In this document: one piece after another, positions 34,358-43,852 of the stretch
Position numbering within the stretch: the stretch's first letter is position 1
Layout: the number at the start of each line of letters is the position of its first letter
NCBI GenBank assembly: GCA_017936925.1
Contig: JAGBEP010000025.1
Span: 1-51,006, forward strand
Source of the DNA: Clostridia bacterium
GTDB lineage: Bacteria > Bacillota > Clostridia > TANB77 > CAG-508
DNA length: 51,006 bases
Reading direction: 5' to 3'
The notes under the pieces: generated by a model
Seen by the model: the letters and a program-made list of their open reading frames with translations, nothing else
What the model was told of the DNA's origin: nothing
Databases searched by the model: none
Made by a program: the position numbers and the translations under genes

Positions 34358-36772
34358 TTATCTTTCTATTGCTAATTCTATTAGTTTATCAATTAAGTTT
34401 GTGTATTCTATTCCAGCTGCTTCAAATAGCTTTGGATACATACTTATTTTAGTGAACCCTGGCATAGTGTTTATTTCATTTAAAATAATTTCTCCGTTAT
34501 CTTTTAAAAAGAAGTCCACTCTTGATAGTCCTTTTCCTTCTACTGCTATGAATGCTTTTTCGGCTAATTGTTTTATCATGCTTCTTTCTTCTGGTTTTAA
34601 ATCTGCTGGAATTATTGTTTGAGATTGTGGATTGTTATATTTTGCATCATATGTATAAAATTTTTCTGCTGCTTTTATTTCTCCTACTTCTGATGATATT
34701 ACTTCATTATTTCCTAAAACTGCACATTCAACTTCTCTTCCTATGATTTCTTCTTCTATTAGTATTTTATCATCATATTTTTCAGCTTCTTTTATTGCCT
34801 GTTTAAACTCATCTTTATTGGTTGCCCTGCTTACTCCAAATGAAGATCCTTCACTTGATGGTTTTATAAACATTGGATATCCTAATTCCTTTTCAGCTTG
34901 TTTTTCTATTTGTGATAGTGTTTTTTCTTCTATGTTTGTTCCTATTATATAATGTGTTTTTCTTTTATGGATCGTTAATGATTTTGCAACTGGTATTCCT
35001 GCAATAGCTACGATTTTCTTGGTAAACTCTTTATCCATACATACTGCTGATGGTAGCACTCCACATCCTACATATGCTTTTTGTATTGTTTCTAGTGTTC
35101 CTTGTATACATCCATCTTCCCCGTATCTTCCGTGTAGTACTGGAAATACAACGTCTTGATTGCTTATTGCTTCTGTTAATGTTCTTCTTAAAATAAAATC
35201 AGATTGTTTCATTTGGTCAATTTCGTCTATTTTTCCTGTGTATTCATAATATTTGCCATTTTGACTTATCATTATTACTGTTATTTCGTATTTATCTTTA
35301 TTTATTTTTTCTATAATTGACTTTCCTGACATTATTGATACGTCATGCTCTGAAGATTTGCCTCCAATTATTATTGCTACTTTAATTTTTGAAGAAAAGC
35401 CTTCGTATATTTCTCCAAATTTCATACTATTTGATGCTTTTAATAATACTTTATCTCCGTTGTTTGCTATTTGTTTTAACTTCTTTGTTGCCTGTAGATT
35501 AGTTTTATACATAAATACATTTTCTTTTGGCATTCCGTTTAATATTGCAGATTCTGCTATATATCTAGCTTCTATTCCTACTGTTATTAATTTATCTATT
35601 TTGTTGTTTGCTACTTCTTTTCCAACTTTTTCATGTAGTTCTTGTGAAAATTCTCCAACTTCTTTTATATCTCCTAATACAGCTATTTTCTTTCCTTCTT
35701 TTAGTGATGCTAAGTATTCTAAACTTGGTTTTATTGATTCATAGCTTGCATTGTAGTAATCTTTTATCAACAATATATCTTTTACTTTTTCAATTTCCAT
35801 TCTATTCTTGCTCAAACTTGGTGAACTGATTGCTTTTTGCATTTTTTCCATTGGTATTTCAAATTCATTTCCTACTGCTATTGCTGATAACGCGTTTAAT
35901 ATGAATGGTTCTCCTGGTTTTTCTGTTTTGCAAGTATATTTTTTTCCATTTAATTCTATTTCAAATTCGTTTTCATTCTCTTTCATTTTTATGTTTGTTG
36001 CCTTGTAGTCACTTTTTTCTTTAATTCCAAATGTTATTTTTTCATTTTCTTTATCTTCTAAATTCCATTTATGTAAAAGGTCATTATCATTGTTTATGAT
36101 AACTTTTCCGTTTTTCATGCCTTCTAGAATTTCTAGTTTAGCTTTTAATATGTTTTCTCTTGAGCCTAAATTTCCTATGTGCGATGTTCCTATATTAGAT
36201 ATTACACATAGAGTTGGCTTGGCTATTTGAGTTAGTTCTCTTATTTCCCCAAAATGGTTCATTCCCATTTCAATTACCAATGCTTCGTGATCTTTTAAAC
36301 TTAAAATTGTTAATGGTACTCCTAGTCTGTTATTTTGGTTTCCTGATGTTTTTTGTACATTAAATTTTTGTGACATTACTTCTGCTATTACATCTTTTGT
36401 ACTTGTTTTGCCTACACTTCCTGTAATTCCTATTACTGGAATGTTATAAAAACTTCTTTTTATTTTTGCCGTTTCTACTAGTGTGTCTTCTACATTTTCT
36501 ACTAGTACTATTGTTATTTTGTTTTTGTATTGTAATAATTCTTCTTTAGTAAAAATGTTTGTTTGAATAAAACAGATTTTGGCACCTTTTTTTATTGCAT
36601 CTTTGCAATATATGCTTCCATCTACGTTTTCTCCTCTTAATCCAAAATAAGTATCTCCTTTTTGAATAGTTCGTGTGTCGATGCTTACTCCTTCTATTTC
36701 CTTATTTGCATCTCCACAAAGGATTTCTCCTTTAACTTTTTTTAGTACGTCTTGTACATAAAGTTTTTTCAT
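34358..36772 (-). CDS. murF-ddl: MurF-Ddl fusion: D-Ala-D-Ala ligase and its user in one chain
   Basis: 804 residues in two complete enzymes. Residues 1-461 are MurF, which adds D-Ala-D-Ala to the UDP-MurNAc tripeptide: SIDTRTIQKGDTYFGLRG, ATP loop GITGSVGKTSTK (about 115-126), EMGMNHFGEI, SNIGTSHIGNLGS, and the C-terminal domain with KASNSMKFGEI. Residues about 463-804 are Ddl, which makes D-Ala-D-Ala: GGKSSEHDVSIMSG, LHGRYGEDG, IKPSSEGSSFG, an omega loop with FYTYDAKY (the Tyr typical of D-Ala-D-Ala rather than D-Lac ligases), and LNEINTMPGF. The junction (FSSKIKVAIIIGG) has almost no linker. The fusion suggests direct handover of the dipeptide (inference). It has its own promoter. Confidence 0.9.
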   Translation of the reverse strand: MKKLYVQDVLKKVKGEILCGDANKEIEGVSIDTRTIQKGDTYFGLRGENVDGSIYCKDAIKKGAKICFIQTNIFTKEELLQYKNKITIVLVENVEDTLVETAKIKRSFYNIPVIGITGSVGKTSTKDVIAEVMSQKFNVQKTSGNQNNRLGVPLTILSLKDHEALVIEMGMNHFGEIRELTQIAKPTLCVISNIGTSHIGNLGSRENILKAKLEILEGMKNGKVIINNDNDLLHKWNLEDKENEKITFGIKEKSDYKATNIKMKENENEFEIELNGKKYTCKTEKPGEPFILNALSAIAVGNEFEIPMEKMQKAISSPSLSKNRMEIEKVKDILLIKDYYNASYESIKPSLEYLASLKEGKKIAVLGDIKEVGEFSQELHEKVGKEVANNKIDKLITVGIEARYIAESAILNGMPKENVFMYKTNLQATKKLKQIANNGDKVLLKASNSMKFGEIYEGFSSKIKVAIIIGGKSSEHDVSIMSGKSIIEKINKDKYEITVIMISQNGKYYEYTGKIDEIDQMKQSDFILRRTLTEAISNQDVVFPVLHGRYGEDGCIQGTLETIQKAYVGCGVLPSAVCMDKEFTKKIVAIAGIPVAKSLTIHKRKTHYIIGTNIEEKTLSQIEKQAEKELGYPMFIKPSSEGSSFGVSRATNKDEFKQAIKEAEKYDDKILIEEEIIGREVECAVLGNNEVISSEVGEIKAAEKFYTYDAKYNNPQSQTIIPADLKPEERSMIKQLAEKAFIAVEGKGLSRVDFFLKDNGEIILNEINTMPGFTKISMYPKLFEAAGIEYTNLIDKLIELAIER

Positions 36773-36832
36773 AAAATCACCTTTTATTTTTCAATAGATT
36801 TGCTATATATTAATATTCACAAATACTTATTT

Positions 36833-36861
36833 ATATTATCACTTTTTTTATTTTTTGTAAA
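36833..36861 (-). promoter_or_regulatory. Promoter of murF-ddl
   Basis: The minus strand shows TTTACA (complement of 36856-36861), a 17-bp spacer and TAATAT (complement of 36833-36838), 61 bp before the start codon. Confidence 0.5.
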
Positions 36862-36911
36862 ATTTCTATCTATTCTAGCTTTTTATATTTTCTATTTCTT
36901 CTTTAGAAAAT

Positions 36912-36947
36912 AAAAATGGAACACAAATAATTGTATGTTCCATTTTT
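36912..36947 (-). terminator. Terminator of ypeB
   Basis: AAAAATGGAACA (36912-36923) and TGTTCCATTTTT (36936-36947) form a perfect 12-bp stem 23 bp after the ypeB stop codon. Confidence 0.8.
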
Positions 36948-36970
36948 GTTTTATTTTTTATTTTATCTTC

Positions 36971-38326
36971 TTATATTGTCAATATCCCTCCTGGTGTTTC
37001 TCTTATTACTAATATATTTTCTTCTTTTCCTGTTTTAGCATTTATATAAACTAAAAATTCTGTTTCATCTATTTTTCCTTTGAATTCATAACATAATATT
37101 TCTGTTTTCCATTCTGTTGGTATTATACTTAAATTTTCTGCTTCTATATTTAAATTTTTATTTAAGTTTTCTTTTGCCTTTTCGATTGTTATCTCTGGCA
37201 CTATATCAGTTCTTTCTTCATGTGAATTAAGATATCCTGTTGATTCTATTCCTAATATTTCGCCGTTATCCATTGCGATTTTAACTTTTATTAAATCTGG
37301 ATATACTAAGATTTCGTTTTGTTTGTAAAGATAATTTATTGTTATTATATTTTCCTGCACTAGGAAATAGCTTTCTTGCATATTTTCAAATCCAATTTTA
37401 TTTAAAAAATCTTTTCCTATTTTGTTTGCATCTTCTCTTGATATTTTTTCTTCTGTTACCTCTCTGTCTTTATTGAATAACACTACCTTTCCACCTTTTA
37501 TTGATATTGCTATGTTGAATATTGAGTTATCATTTTCTGTTACCTCGAATTGATATACCTGTATGTTTCCTTGGTCAACTTTTCCTTTTTTGTTTATTTG
37601 TTTTATTTTATTATTAAAAATCTCTTTTACTCTATTTTCTGCTTCATTTTCTGTTATTTCATTTTCTGTTAATCCTTTCTTTTCAGCAAGTTCTACGTGT
37701 TCGGAAAATGCTCCGTCATATATTAGTCCTTCAAATTCATTAAAATTATTGTCTATGTCTGTAAAGGAAATTGCATCTAAATTATCTACTTGTTTGATAT
37801 AGTCATTTTCTCTATTTTGTAAGTCTTTCCATGATAAACTTCCTATATTTATTTCTGATTCGATGTTTTGTAGTCCTTCTTTTAATTGTACGCTATATTC
37901 GTGTAACATTTTTATATTATCTAAATCGTCTTGTGACAAGTTTTCTTTGTTTATATTTTTTCTAGATAAAGAGTAGCTGTATTCACTTACTTGATTTAGA
38001 AATTTGGCTGTTTTATTTAGTTGTTCTACGTTTAGTGGTATTTGAGATAAATAACTTACTGCTATGTCAGCTTCTTTCCATACTTCGGTTAAACTTTCTG
38101 CTCCTGCTTCACTATTACTTGAAATACTTGCTTTTGCTAAAAAGTTTTCCACATTTTCTACATGATCTGTTAATTGATTTAATGACATTGTATAAATGTT
38201 ATCTTTTTCTTGTTCATAGTTTTCTTTTGTTGCATTTATTTTGTATATTAAGCAAGCTATCAGTAGTATTGATATGATGCTTATTCCTATAATTAACCTT
38301 GTTTTAATATCTGTTTTTCTTTTCAT
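36971..38326 (-). CDS. ypeB: Spore germination protein YpeB
   Basis: About 451 residues. A basic N-terminus and one transmembrane helix (about 8-30) precede a helical region (LSQIPLNVEQLNKTAKFLNQVSEYSYSLSRK, shown here only as a pattern to recognise) and two to three PepSY-like repeats (about 230-450, e.g. ISREDANKIGKDFL and TIEKAKENLN). YpeB partners the cortex-lytic enzyme SleB in spores; sleB is not in the window. Its presence implies a spore former. A longer reading frame exists upstream, but GAAGGTGAT lies 5 bases before the ATG at 38326 (MKRKTD), which fits YpeB starts. It is divergent from the glycosyltransferase gene. Confidence 0.9.
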   Translation of the reverse strand: MKRKTDIKTRLIIGISIISILLIACLIYKINATKENYEQEKDNIYTMSLNQLTDHVENVENFLAKASISSNSEAGAESLTEVWKEADIAVSYLSQIPLNVEQLNKTAKFLNQVSEYSYSLSRKNINKENLSQDDLDNIKMLHEYSVQLKEGLQNIESEINIGSLSWKDLQNRENDYIKQVDNLDAISFTDIDNNFNEFEGLIYDGAFSEHVELAEKKGLTENEITENEAENRVKEIFNNKIKQINKKGKVDQGNIQVYQFEVTENDNSIFNIAISIKGGKVVLFNKDREVTEEKISREDANKIGKDFLNKIGFENMQESYFLVQENIITINYLYKQNEILVYPDLIKVKIAMDNGEILGIESTGYLNSHEERTDIVPEITIEKAKENLNKNLNIEAENLSIIPTEWKTEILCYEFKGKIDETEFLVYINAKTGKEENILVIRETPGGILTI

Positions 38327-38369
38327 ATAATCACCTTCTCTTCTATTTTTTCGCAAATTATGTTTTTTA

Positions 38370-38398
38370 TTCACATTTTGTTTGTTTTATGATATAAT
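38370..38398 (+). promoter_or_regulatory. Promoter of the lipid glycosyltransferase gene
   Basis: TTCACA (38370-38375), a 17-bp spacer and TATAAT (38393-38398) lie 64 bp before the chosen start. Confidence 0.55.
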
Positions 38399-38462
38399 TT
38401 TTATGTTAGTATTAGGTCTTTTAGGGGATAATTTCTAATACTTTAACTTGAAAGGGATATCT

Positions 38463-39593
38463 ATGAAAAAAATTCTTATTTTCTATGGAGCTTATGGTGG
38501 TGGTCACTTATCTGCTGCTAGATCTATAAAAAATTATTTAGAAGCTAATTATAAAGATTGCGAAATTTTAATGCTTGATTGCGTTGAATATATTAATAAA
38601 TATTTGAATAAAATTTCAACTACTGCTTATAAAGAAATGGCTAAGAAAGCTCCTTGGATTTGGAAAAAAGTTTATAATAATTCTGAACATGGTGCTTTAG
38701 CTAAAATTTCAACCACTTCTAATAAACTTATGTCGAGAAAATTGAATACTATTTTACAAGAATTTAGTCCTGACTTAGTTATTAGTACACATCCTTTCTC
38801 TAATCAAATGTGTACTAATTTAAAAAAGAATAAAAAAATAAAATGTAAGATTGCTACTGTTTTAACAGATATGGCACCTCATTCTCAATGGATTATTAAT
38901 TCTGAATATATAGATTACTTTTTTGTTTCTAATCGAGAAATGAGGGAGGCTCTTTCCGATAGTGGAATTGCTGATTTTAAAATATTTGTAACTGGTATTC
39001 CTCTTTCTGAAAAATTTAAATATACTTTTGACTTAGATTCTATTTATAATGATTTTGAGCTGGATAAAAATAAAACTACTGTGCTTTTTTTCGCAGGTGG
39101 TGAGTTTGGTTTGGGAAGGAAACGTACTAGTTTAGTTTTTAGAGCTTTAATTCGACTTTGTAAGAATTATCAAATTGTAGCTATTTCTGGCAAAAACAAA
39201 AAAATGTATTTAAAATTTAAAAATTTAGTTGATTCTTATGGAGTTTCTGATAGAGTAAAAGTTCTTGAATTTACTGATAAGGTACCTGAACTTATGGCGA
39301 TTTCTAATTTTGTTATAACTAAACCCGGTGGGCTTACTACCTCTGAAGCTTTAGTTTCAGGTGATCCGTTAATTCTTATAAATCCTATTCCTGGTCAGGA
39401 GGAAGAAAATGCTGAATTTTTAGTTAGAAACAATGTGGCTATATGGATAAAAAAAGAAGATAATATTGCTAGGATTTTAAAAAATATTTATCGCCATCCA
39501 GAAAAAATTGAAGAAATGAAAAAAAATATCCCAAATCTTGCTAAACCTAATTCTACTAAAAATATTTGTGATATTTTAATGGATACTATATAA
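38463..39593 (+). CDS. UgtP/MGDG-synthase-like diacylglycerol glycosyltransferase
   Basis: About 376 residues of the GT28-type family that moves a sugar from a UDP donor to diacylglycerol at the inner face of the membrane. Residues 1-165 form the MGDG-synthase N-domain, with YGAYGGGHLSAARSI (the GGGH loop) and LVISTHPFSNQ. Residues about 190-360 form the donor-binding domain, with FFAGGEFGLGRKR, KVLEFTDKVPELMAISNFVITKPGGLTTSEAL and PGQEEENAEFL. The product is probably a glucolipid that anchors teichoic acid or sets membrane curvature (family knowledge). GGGATATCT before the ATG at 38463 sets the start; a TTG 15 bases upstream lacks a site. Monocistronic. Confidence 0.85.
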   Translation: MKKILIFYGAYGGGHLSAARSIKNYLEANYKDCEILMLDCVEYINKYLNKISTTAYKEMAKKAPWIWKKVYNNSEHGALAKISTTSNKLMSRKLNTILQEFSPDLVISTHPFSNQMCTNLKKNKKIKCKIATVLTDMAPHSQWIINSEYIDYFFVSNREMREALSDSGIADFKIFVTGIPLSEKFKYTFDLDSIYNDFELDKNKTTVLFFAGGEFGLGRKRTSLVFRALIRLCKNYQIVAISGKNKKMYLKFKNLVDSYGVSDRVKVLEFTDKVPELMAISNFVITKPGGLTTSEALVSGDPLILINPIPGQEEENAEFLVRNNVAIWIKKEDNIARILKNIYRHPEKIEEMKKNIPNLAKPNSTKNICDILMDTI

Positions 39594-39622
39594 AAAAGAT
39601 GTAGGTTTTGCCTACATCTTTT
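39594..39622. terminator. Bidirectional terminator (glycosyltransferase / recR)
   Basis: AAAAGATGTAGG (39594-39605) and CCTACATCTTTT (39611-39622) form a perfect 12-bp stem with a 5-base loop, between convergent genes. The recR stop codon overlaps its right foot. Confidence 0.85.
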
Positions 39623-40220
39623 ATATTTCTCGTCTTCCTTCCATTGCTTTCATTAATGTTATTTCATCTGTGTATTCTAAATCTCCTCCTACTGGTATTC
39701 CATGTGCTATTCTTGTTACTTTTATGTTAAAGGCTTTTATTAATTTAGATAAGTAAATTGATGTTGCTTCACCTTCTACTCTAGGATTGGTCGCAATAAT
39801 CACTTCTTTTATATCATTATCTCTTATTCGATTTAATAATTCTTTTATTTTTATTTCGTCTGGTCCTATTCCATTCATCGGTGAGATTGTTCCATGTAAT
39901 ACATGATATACCCCTTTATATTCGTGGGTTCTTTCCATTGCCATTATATCTCTTACGTCTTCTACTACACATATTGTACTCTGGTCTCTTTTAGGATTAG
40001 AGCATATTGGACATGGATCTGTATCTGCTATATTAAAACATATTGAGCAATATTTTAATTTTTTCTTAGCTTCAGTTATAGATTTTATAAATTCATCTGT
40101 TTCTTCTTGTTTCATATCTAACATATGAAATGCTAATCTTATTGCTGTTTTGTGTCCTATGCTTGGTAACCTTTCAAAACTTTCTATTAATTTTTCTATT
40201 GATGGTGAATATGATGACAT
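39621..40220 (-). CDS. recR: Recombination mediator RecR
   Basis: 199 residues, the normal length. It has an N-terminal helix-hairpin-helix ([17 protein letters not shown]), a four-Cys zinc site [17 protein letters not shown] (about 58-74), a Toprim domain ([17 protein letters not shown], about 81-97) and the C-terminal [17 protein letters not shown] Walker B region ([12 protein letters not shown]). It works with RecF/RecO to load RecA on gapped DNA. It is last in the order dnaX - ybaB - recR, which is conserved across Firmicutes, with 15 bp to ybaB. Confidence 0.97.
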   Translation of the reverse strand: MSSYSPSIEKLIESFERLPSIGHKTAIRLAFHMLDMKQEETDEFIKSITEAKKKLKYCSICFNIADTDPCPICSNPKRDQSTICVVEDVRDIMAMERTHEYKGVYHVLHGTISPMNGIGPDEIKIKELLNRIRDNDIKEVIIATNPRVEGEATSIYLSKLIKAFNIKVTRIAHGIPVGGDLEYTDEITLMKAMEGRREI

Positions 40221-40235
40221 TTTTTACCTCTTTTT

Positions 40236-40583
40236 CTACATTAGTCCTGGTATATTAAATTTTCCCATACTCTCATTTGCTGCATTATCTGCTTTTAACA
40301 TTGCTCCATTTATACATGTTAAAATTAAATCCTCTAATGTTTCTACGTCGTCTGGATCTACAACTTCTTTATTTATTTTTATTTCTTTTAATATTTTTTC
40401 TCCAGTTACTTTGACAGAGACAACTCCTCCACCTACTGAATTTTCAAATTCTTTTGCTGCTATTTCCTTTTGAGTTTCTTCCATATCTGCTTGCATTTTT
40501 TTAGCTTCTTTCATTAGTTTATTTATGTTCATTCCTCCTGGGAATCCTCCCATTCCTCCTGGATATCCTCCTCTTTTTGCCAT
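40236..40583 (-). CDS. ybaB: YbaB/EbfC family nucleoid-associated protein
   Basis: 115 residues. A Gly/Pro/Met-rich N-terminus (MAKRGGYPGGMGGFPGGMN) precedes the YbaB core: KLMKEAKKMQADMEETQKE, then VGGGVVSVKVTGEKILKEIKI and DPDDVETLEDLILT. YbaB dimers bind DNA. Its place between dnaX and recR is standard. The ribosome-binding site AAGGAGGAATTTTAA lies close to the dnaX stop codon (13-bp gap), indicating one operon. Confidence 0.95.
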   Translation of the reverse strand: MAKRGGYPGGMGGFPGGMNINKLMKEAKKMQADMEETQKEIAAKEFENSVGGGVVSVKVTGEKILKEIKINKEVVDPDDVETLEDLILTCINGAMLKADNAANESMGKFNIPGLM

Positions 40584-40596
40584 TTAAAATTCCTCC

Positions 40597-42159
40597 TTAC
40601 TCTTCTATTATATTTATTGGTATTCCAAAATCGTTTTTTGGATTTTGAGATTTTATATTTTGCGCTTCTTCTACTTTTATTTGTAGGGTTTTTCCTGCTT
40701 CTTGCGCTAAAGCTCTTTCTATCTCCATTTTATTATCTGGTTGCTCTACTACTGTTTTTCCAAAACCTGTTAATCCTACAATCCCTAATTGCATGTCATT
40801 TATTTCTACAGCTTTTGTATTCATTAAGTTAGTAAATAGTGTTATTTTTCCTCTTGTTTTTAAATTGTTTATTACTTTTGGCCAATATTCTTCGCTTTTT
40901 ATATTGGCTAATGTGTTTTTTGGGCTTACCTTCGCTTCTAGTTTTGATTTAGCTGGTGAACTTACACTTTTTTCAATAGTTGTATTGGCTGAATATGTCG
41001 GTGCTTTTACTTGAAAATTGCCTGATTCTATCTTATTCTCTATTTTAGATAATCTATTTTCTATATCTTCGCCATATTTATTACTTTCTACGGTTAGTTT
41101 TATAATTCCAGTTTGAAACATAATAGTTTTTTGAGTTGACCATTTAATGTCGTTTTCCATTTCTGATAATTCTTTTATTAAGTAAAATAATCTTTCTTTG
41201 GTTGTTTTTTCACTTAACTCTTTAATTTTATCTAATTCTTCTTGACTATATAGCTCTAGTTTTCCTCTTGATTTTAATATTAATATGTCTTTTATATATT
41301 TTATAATTTCCCATAAAAAATTATATAGGTCTTTTCCTTCGTTTATTACTTCTTCAGTTGCCTCTAAGGCTTTTTCAGAATTTTTTTCAATTAGACTTTC
41401 TGTGATTTTATATATATATTCAAATTTAGGAATTCCTACTAAATCCTTAATTTTTTCATTAGTTATTTCTGTTTCTCCGTCTTGTATACATCTTTCTAAA
41501 ATGCTGATTCCATCTCTCATTGCTCCTTCTGATAATATACTTATGGTATTAAGTGCTTCTTCACTTATTGTTATTCCTGTTTCTTTCGTTATAATTCTAA
41601 GCCTTTTCTTAATATCTTCATTGGAAATTTTTTTAAAGTCAAATCGTTGACATCTTGAAAGTATTGTTGCTGGTAATTTTTGAGGTTCTGTTGTTGCTAA
41701 AATAAATTTTACATGTTCTGGTGGTTCCTCTAATGTTTTTAACAATGCATTAAACGCACCTGTTGATAACATATGAACCTCATCTATTATATATACTCTA
41801 TATTTTGCTTTTGTTGGCAAAAAATTTACTTCTTCTCTTATTTGTCTTATATCTTCTACGCTATTATTAGATGCTGCATCCATTTCTACTACATCTGTTA
41901 AAGAACCATTTAATATACTTTTGCATATTTCACATTCATTGCATGGCTCTCCATCTTTTGGGTTCAAGCAATTTACTGCTCTTGATAATACTTTTGCTGC
42001 TGAGGTTTTTCCAGTTCCTCTTCCTCCGTTAAATAGATATGCATGTCCTACTCTTCCTGCTATTATTTGATTCTTTAATGTTCTTGTAATATGTTCTTGG
42101 CCTACGAATTCACTAAAAGTTAACGGTCTAAATTTTCTATATAGTGCTGTATATGCCAA
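40597..42159 (-). CDS. dnaX: DNA polymerase III subunit gamma/tau
   Basis: About 520 residues. It has the clamp-loader AAA+ core: LYRKFRPLTFSEFVGQ, Walker A GGRGTGKTSAA (about 41-51), zinc-binding Cys in CLNPKDGEPCNECEICK, Walker B IIDEVHMLS, sensor 1 TTEPQKLPATILSRCQRF, domain III to about 360, and a shorter tau-like tail. It loads the sliding clamp at the replication fork. The start is read as TTG at 42159 (LAYTALYRK) because GGGGGT lies 8 bases upstream; a TTG 15 bases further up contains that site. No obvious A/T slippery heptamer for a gamma form was noticed. The gene follows the SRP RNA directly. Confidence 0.95.
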   Translation of the reverse strand: MAYTALYRKFRPLTFSEFVGQEHITRTLKNQIIAGRVGHAYLFNGGRGTGKTSAAKVLSRAVNCLNPKDGEPCNECEICKSILNGSLTDVVEMDAASNNSVEDIRQIREEVNFLPTKAKYRVYIIDEVHMLSTGAFNALLKTLEEPPEHVKFILATTEPQKLPATILSRCQRFDFKKISNEDIKKRLRIITKETGITISEEALNTISILSEGAMRDGISILERCIQDGETEITNEKIKDLVGIPKFEYIYKITESLIEKNSEKALEATEEVINEGKDLYNFLWEIIKYIKDILILKSRGKLELYSQEELDKIKELSEKTTKERLFYLIKELSEMENDIKWSTQKTIMFQTGIIKLTVESNKYGEDIENRLSKIENKIESGNFQVKAPTYSANTTIEKSVSSPAKSKLEAKVSPKNTLANIKSEEYWPKVINNLKTRGKITLFTNLMNTKAVEINDMQLGIVGLTGFGKTVVEQPDNKMEIERALAQEAGKTLQIKVEEAQNIKSQNPKNDFGIPINIIEE

Positions 42160-42181
42160 TTTTATTACCCCCAATTTAAAA

Positions 42182-42330
42182 AAATCGGTATAAGCAATTG
42201 CTTCTCAGTGGAAAGCATGTTATATCGCACGAATACACTACTTATCGCTGCTTTCTTCCGAATCTGACGAGGTTCATAGCTTTTCATCGAAACATACTCT
42301 CCACTCAAAAGCTATCACTTATACCGATTT
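42182..42330 (-). ncRNA. ffs: Signal recognition particle RNA (small bacterial form)
   Basis: On the minus strand the conserved SRP core is clear: GAACCTCGTCAG, then the CGGAAG tetraloop hairpin and AAGCAGCGATAAG. The ends pair over 12 bases (AATCGGTATAAG, 42183-42194, with CTTATACCGATT, 42318-42329). The 3' end runs into a T-tract, so the closing stem also serves as terminator. About 147 nt. Position between tadA and dnaX is the classical Firmicutes location. Confidence 0.93.
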
Positions 42331-42332
42331 AG

Positions 42333-42361
42333 ATTATATAATGAGTTTTGAGTTTAATCAA
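42333..42361 (-). promoter_or_regulatory. Promoter of the SRP RNA
   Basis: The minus strand shows TTGATT (complement of 42356-42361), a 17-bp spacer and TATAAT (complement of 42333-42338), placing the start within about 7 bases of the RNA 5' end. The -35 box is next to the stop codon of the preceding gene. Confidence 0.75.
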
Positions 42362-42367
42362 GTATTT

Positions 42368-43108
42368 TTATTCACTTCTTTTAAAAATTACCTTTGAAAA
42401 ATCTGTAATTTGCTTGTCTACAATACTTTTATCTTCAAAATTTTCTACTGGTAATTCTACTTCTAAAGTTCCTTTATATTTTTCTTTCTGACTTACTTGG
42501 ATAGTTATATCCATTTTTGCTGTTATTTTTATATCTTCTTCTGATATTCCTGCTTTTTTTAATAGGCTTCCATCATAGTTTATTTCTGTTTCATCGTTTG
42601 ATACATATGTCGCTAGTTCTTGGTTGCTAATTCTAAATGCAAGCATTCCACCATCTTTACTTATTTCTTGTTTTTCCATGTTATCTACTGTATTTGTGGT
42701 ATATTCAATACCTTTTTTTATGTAATCTTCTGTGCTATTTTTAAAATTAGTTTTTATATCATTACTTGTTGGTAAAAATAATTTAGTTGTCCCTATTTCT
42801 TTTTTCTTTATTATTTGAAAATTATCTATTTTTACCTTTTCTATATTTGTTTCAAATGAGTTATTTTTCTTAAAATACATGTATATATCGTTATTTTGAG
42901 TTATACTTAAATCCCATATGTTTTCGCTTTCATTGTTTTGGGTGTCTATGGAACTTTTTATTATTATTTTCTCAAGTTCAAAAGGTAAACTTTTTTCTCC
43001 TTCAACATTATATCTTACGATTAATAATGTTGAAATAATAATAGCTAATAATAAAAATGAAATAAATATATATTTTTTTATAACTTTGGATTTTATTTCT
43101 TTTTCCAT
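42368..43108 (-). CDS. Membrane-anchored hypothetical protein between tadA and the SRP RNA
   Basis: About 246 residues, no recognised family. It has one transmembrane helix near the N-terminus (about 13-33, after a Lys-rich stretch), then an extracellular beta-rich part with 'LAFRISNQELATYVSNDETEINYDG' as a landmark in split form, ending near FSKVIFKRSE. The start at 43108 (MEKEIKSK) is favoured because GGAGGAAAAT lies just upstream; an ATG at 43120 overlaps the tadA stop (TAATG) and contains that site. It is likely cotranscribed with tadA. It is an insertion into an otherwise standard tadA-ffs-dnaX block. Confidence 0.7.
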   Translation of the reverse strand: MEKEIKSKVIKKYIFISFLLLAIIISTLLIVRYNVEGEKSLPFELEKIIIKSSIDTQNNESENIWDLSITQNNDIYMYFKKNNSFETNIEKVKIDNFQIIKKKEIGTTKLFLPTSNDIKTNFKNSTEDYIKKGIEYTTNTVDNMEKQEISKDGGMLAFRISNQELATYVSNDETEINYDGSLLKKAGISEEDIKITAKMDITIQVSQKEKYKGTLEVELPVENFEDKSIVDKQITDFSKVIFKRSE

Positions 43109-43119
43109 ATTTTCCTCCA

Positions 43120-43575
43120 TTATTTCTTTTTTCTTAGCTGTTTGAAAAAATCTTGTATTATTTTTTTACTTTCTTCTTCTAAGATTCCATATTCTGTTTC
43201 TACTTTATGATTAAATTTATGATCTTCAAATAAATTTAGAACTGATCCACATGCTCCTGTTTTTTCATCCATTGTTCCAATATAAACTTTTTTTATTCTT
43301 GCTTGTATAATCGCTCCTGCACACATTGGGCAAGGTTCTAATGTTGTATAAAGCTCGCACTCTGATAATCTCCATGCTTCTAATTTTTTGCTTGCTTTTT
43401 TTATTGCTCTTATTTCTGCGTGTTCAGTTGTGTCATTTTTACTCTCTTTTAAATTATGTGCTCTAGCTATTATTTTACCATCTTTTACAATTACTGCTCC
43501 TATTGGCACTTCTTCTTTTTTATATGCTTTTTGAGCTTCTTTTATGGCAGCTTTCATAAAGTATTCTTTTTCCAT
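43120..43575 (-). CDS. tadA: tRNA(adenine-34) deaminase TadA
   Basis: 151 residues with the full zinc-deaminase signature: HAEIRAI (His and catalytic Glu, about 52-54) and EPCPMCAGAI (two Cys, about 82-85). The start is MEKEYFMKAAIKEAQKAY. It makes inosine at position 34 of tRNA-Arg(ACG). It lies upstream of the SRP RNA and dnaX as in many Firmicutes. The ribosome-binding site is AAAAGGTGAT. Confidence 0.95.
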   Translation of the reverse strand: MEKEYFMKAAIKEAQKAYKKEEVPIGAVIVKDGKIIARAHNLKESKNDTTEHAEIRAIKKASKKLEAWRLSECELYTTLEPCPMCAGAIIQARIKKVYIGTMDEKTGACGSVLNLFEDHKFNHKVETEYGILEEESKKIIQDFFKQLRKKK

Positions 43576-43814
43576 TTATATCACCTTTTGATTTGATTTT
43601 TGTATTTTATCATAAATATATAAAATGAGCAAATTATTATGTGTATTCTAGTATATATTAAATTTCTTGTCTTCATCTCTCGTTCTTTATTTGCTTATAT
43701 TTATTTATATCATAAATTTTCTATTAGAACGATTATTTTATGGAATCTTTTTTTAATTTAATTATTATAAAGATTTATATAATTTGTTATTTTTTAATTA
43801 CTTAATAATAAAAA

Positions 43815-43843
43815 AACTCGCAAACTTTTTAAGTTTACAAGTT
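43815..43843 (-). terminator. Terminator of tRNA-Arg
   Basis: AACTCGCAAACT (43815-43826) pairs with AGTTTACAAGTT (43832-43843) with wobble pairs, followed on the minus strand by TTTTTTTATT. Confidence 0.75.
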
Positions 43844-43852
43844 GTTTAATAT

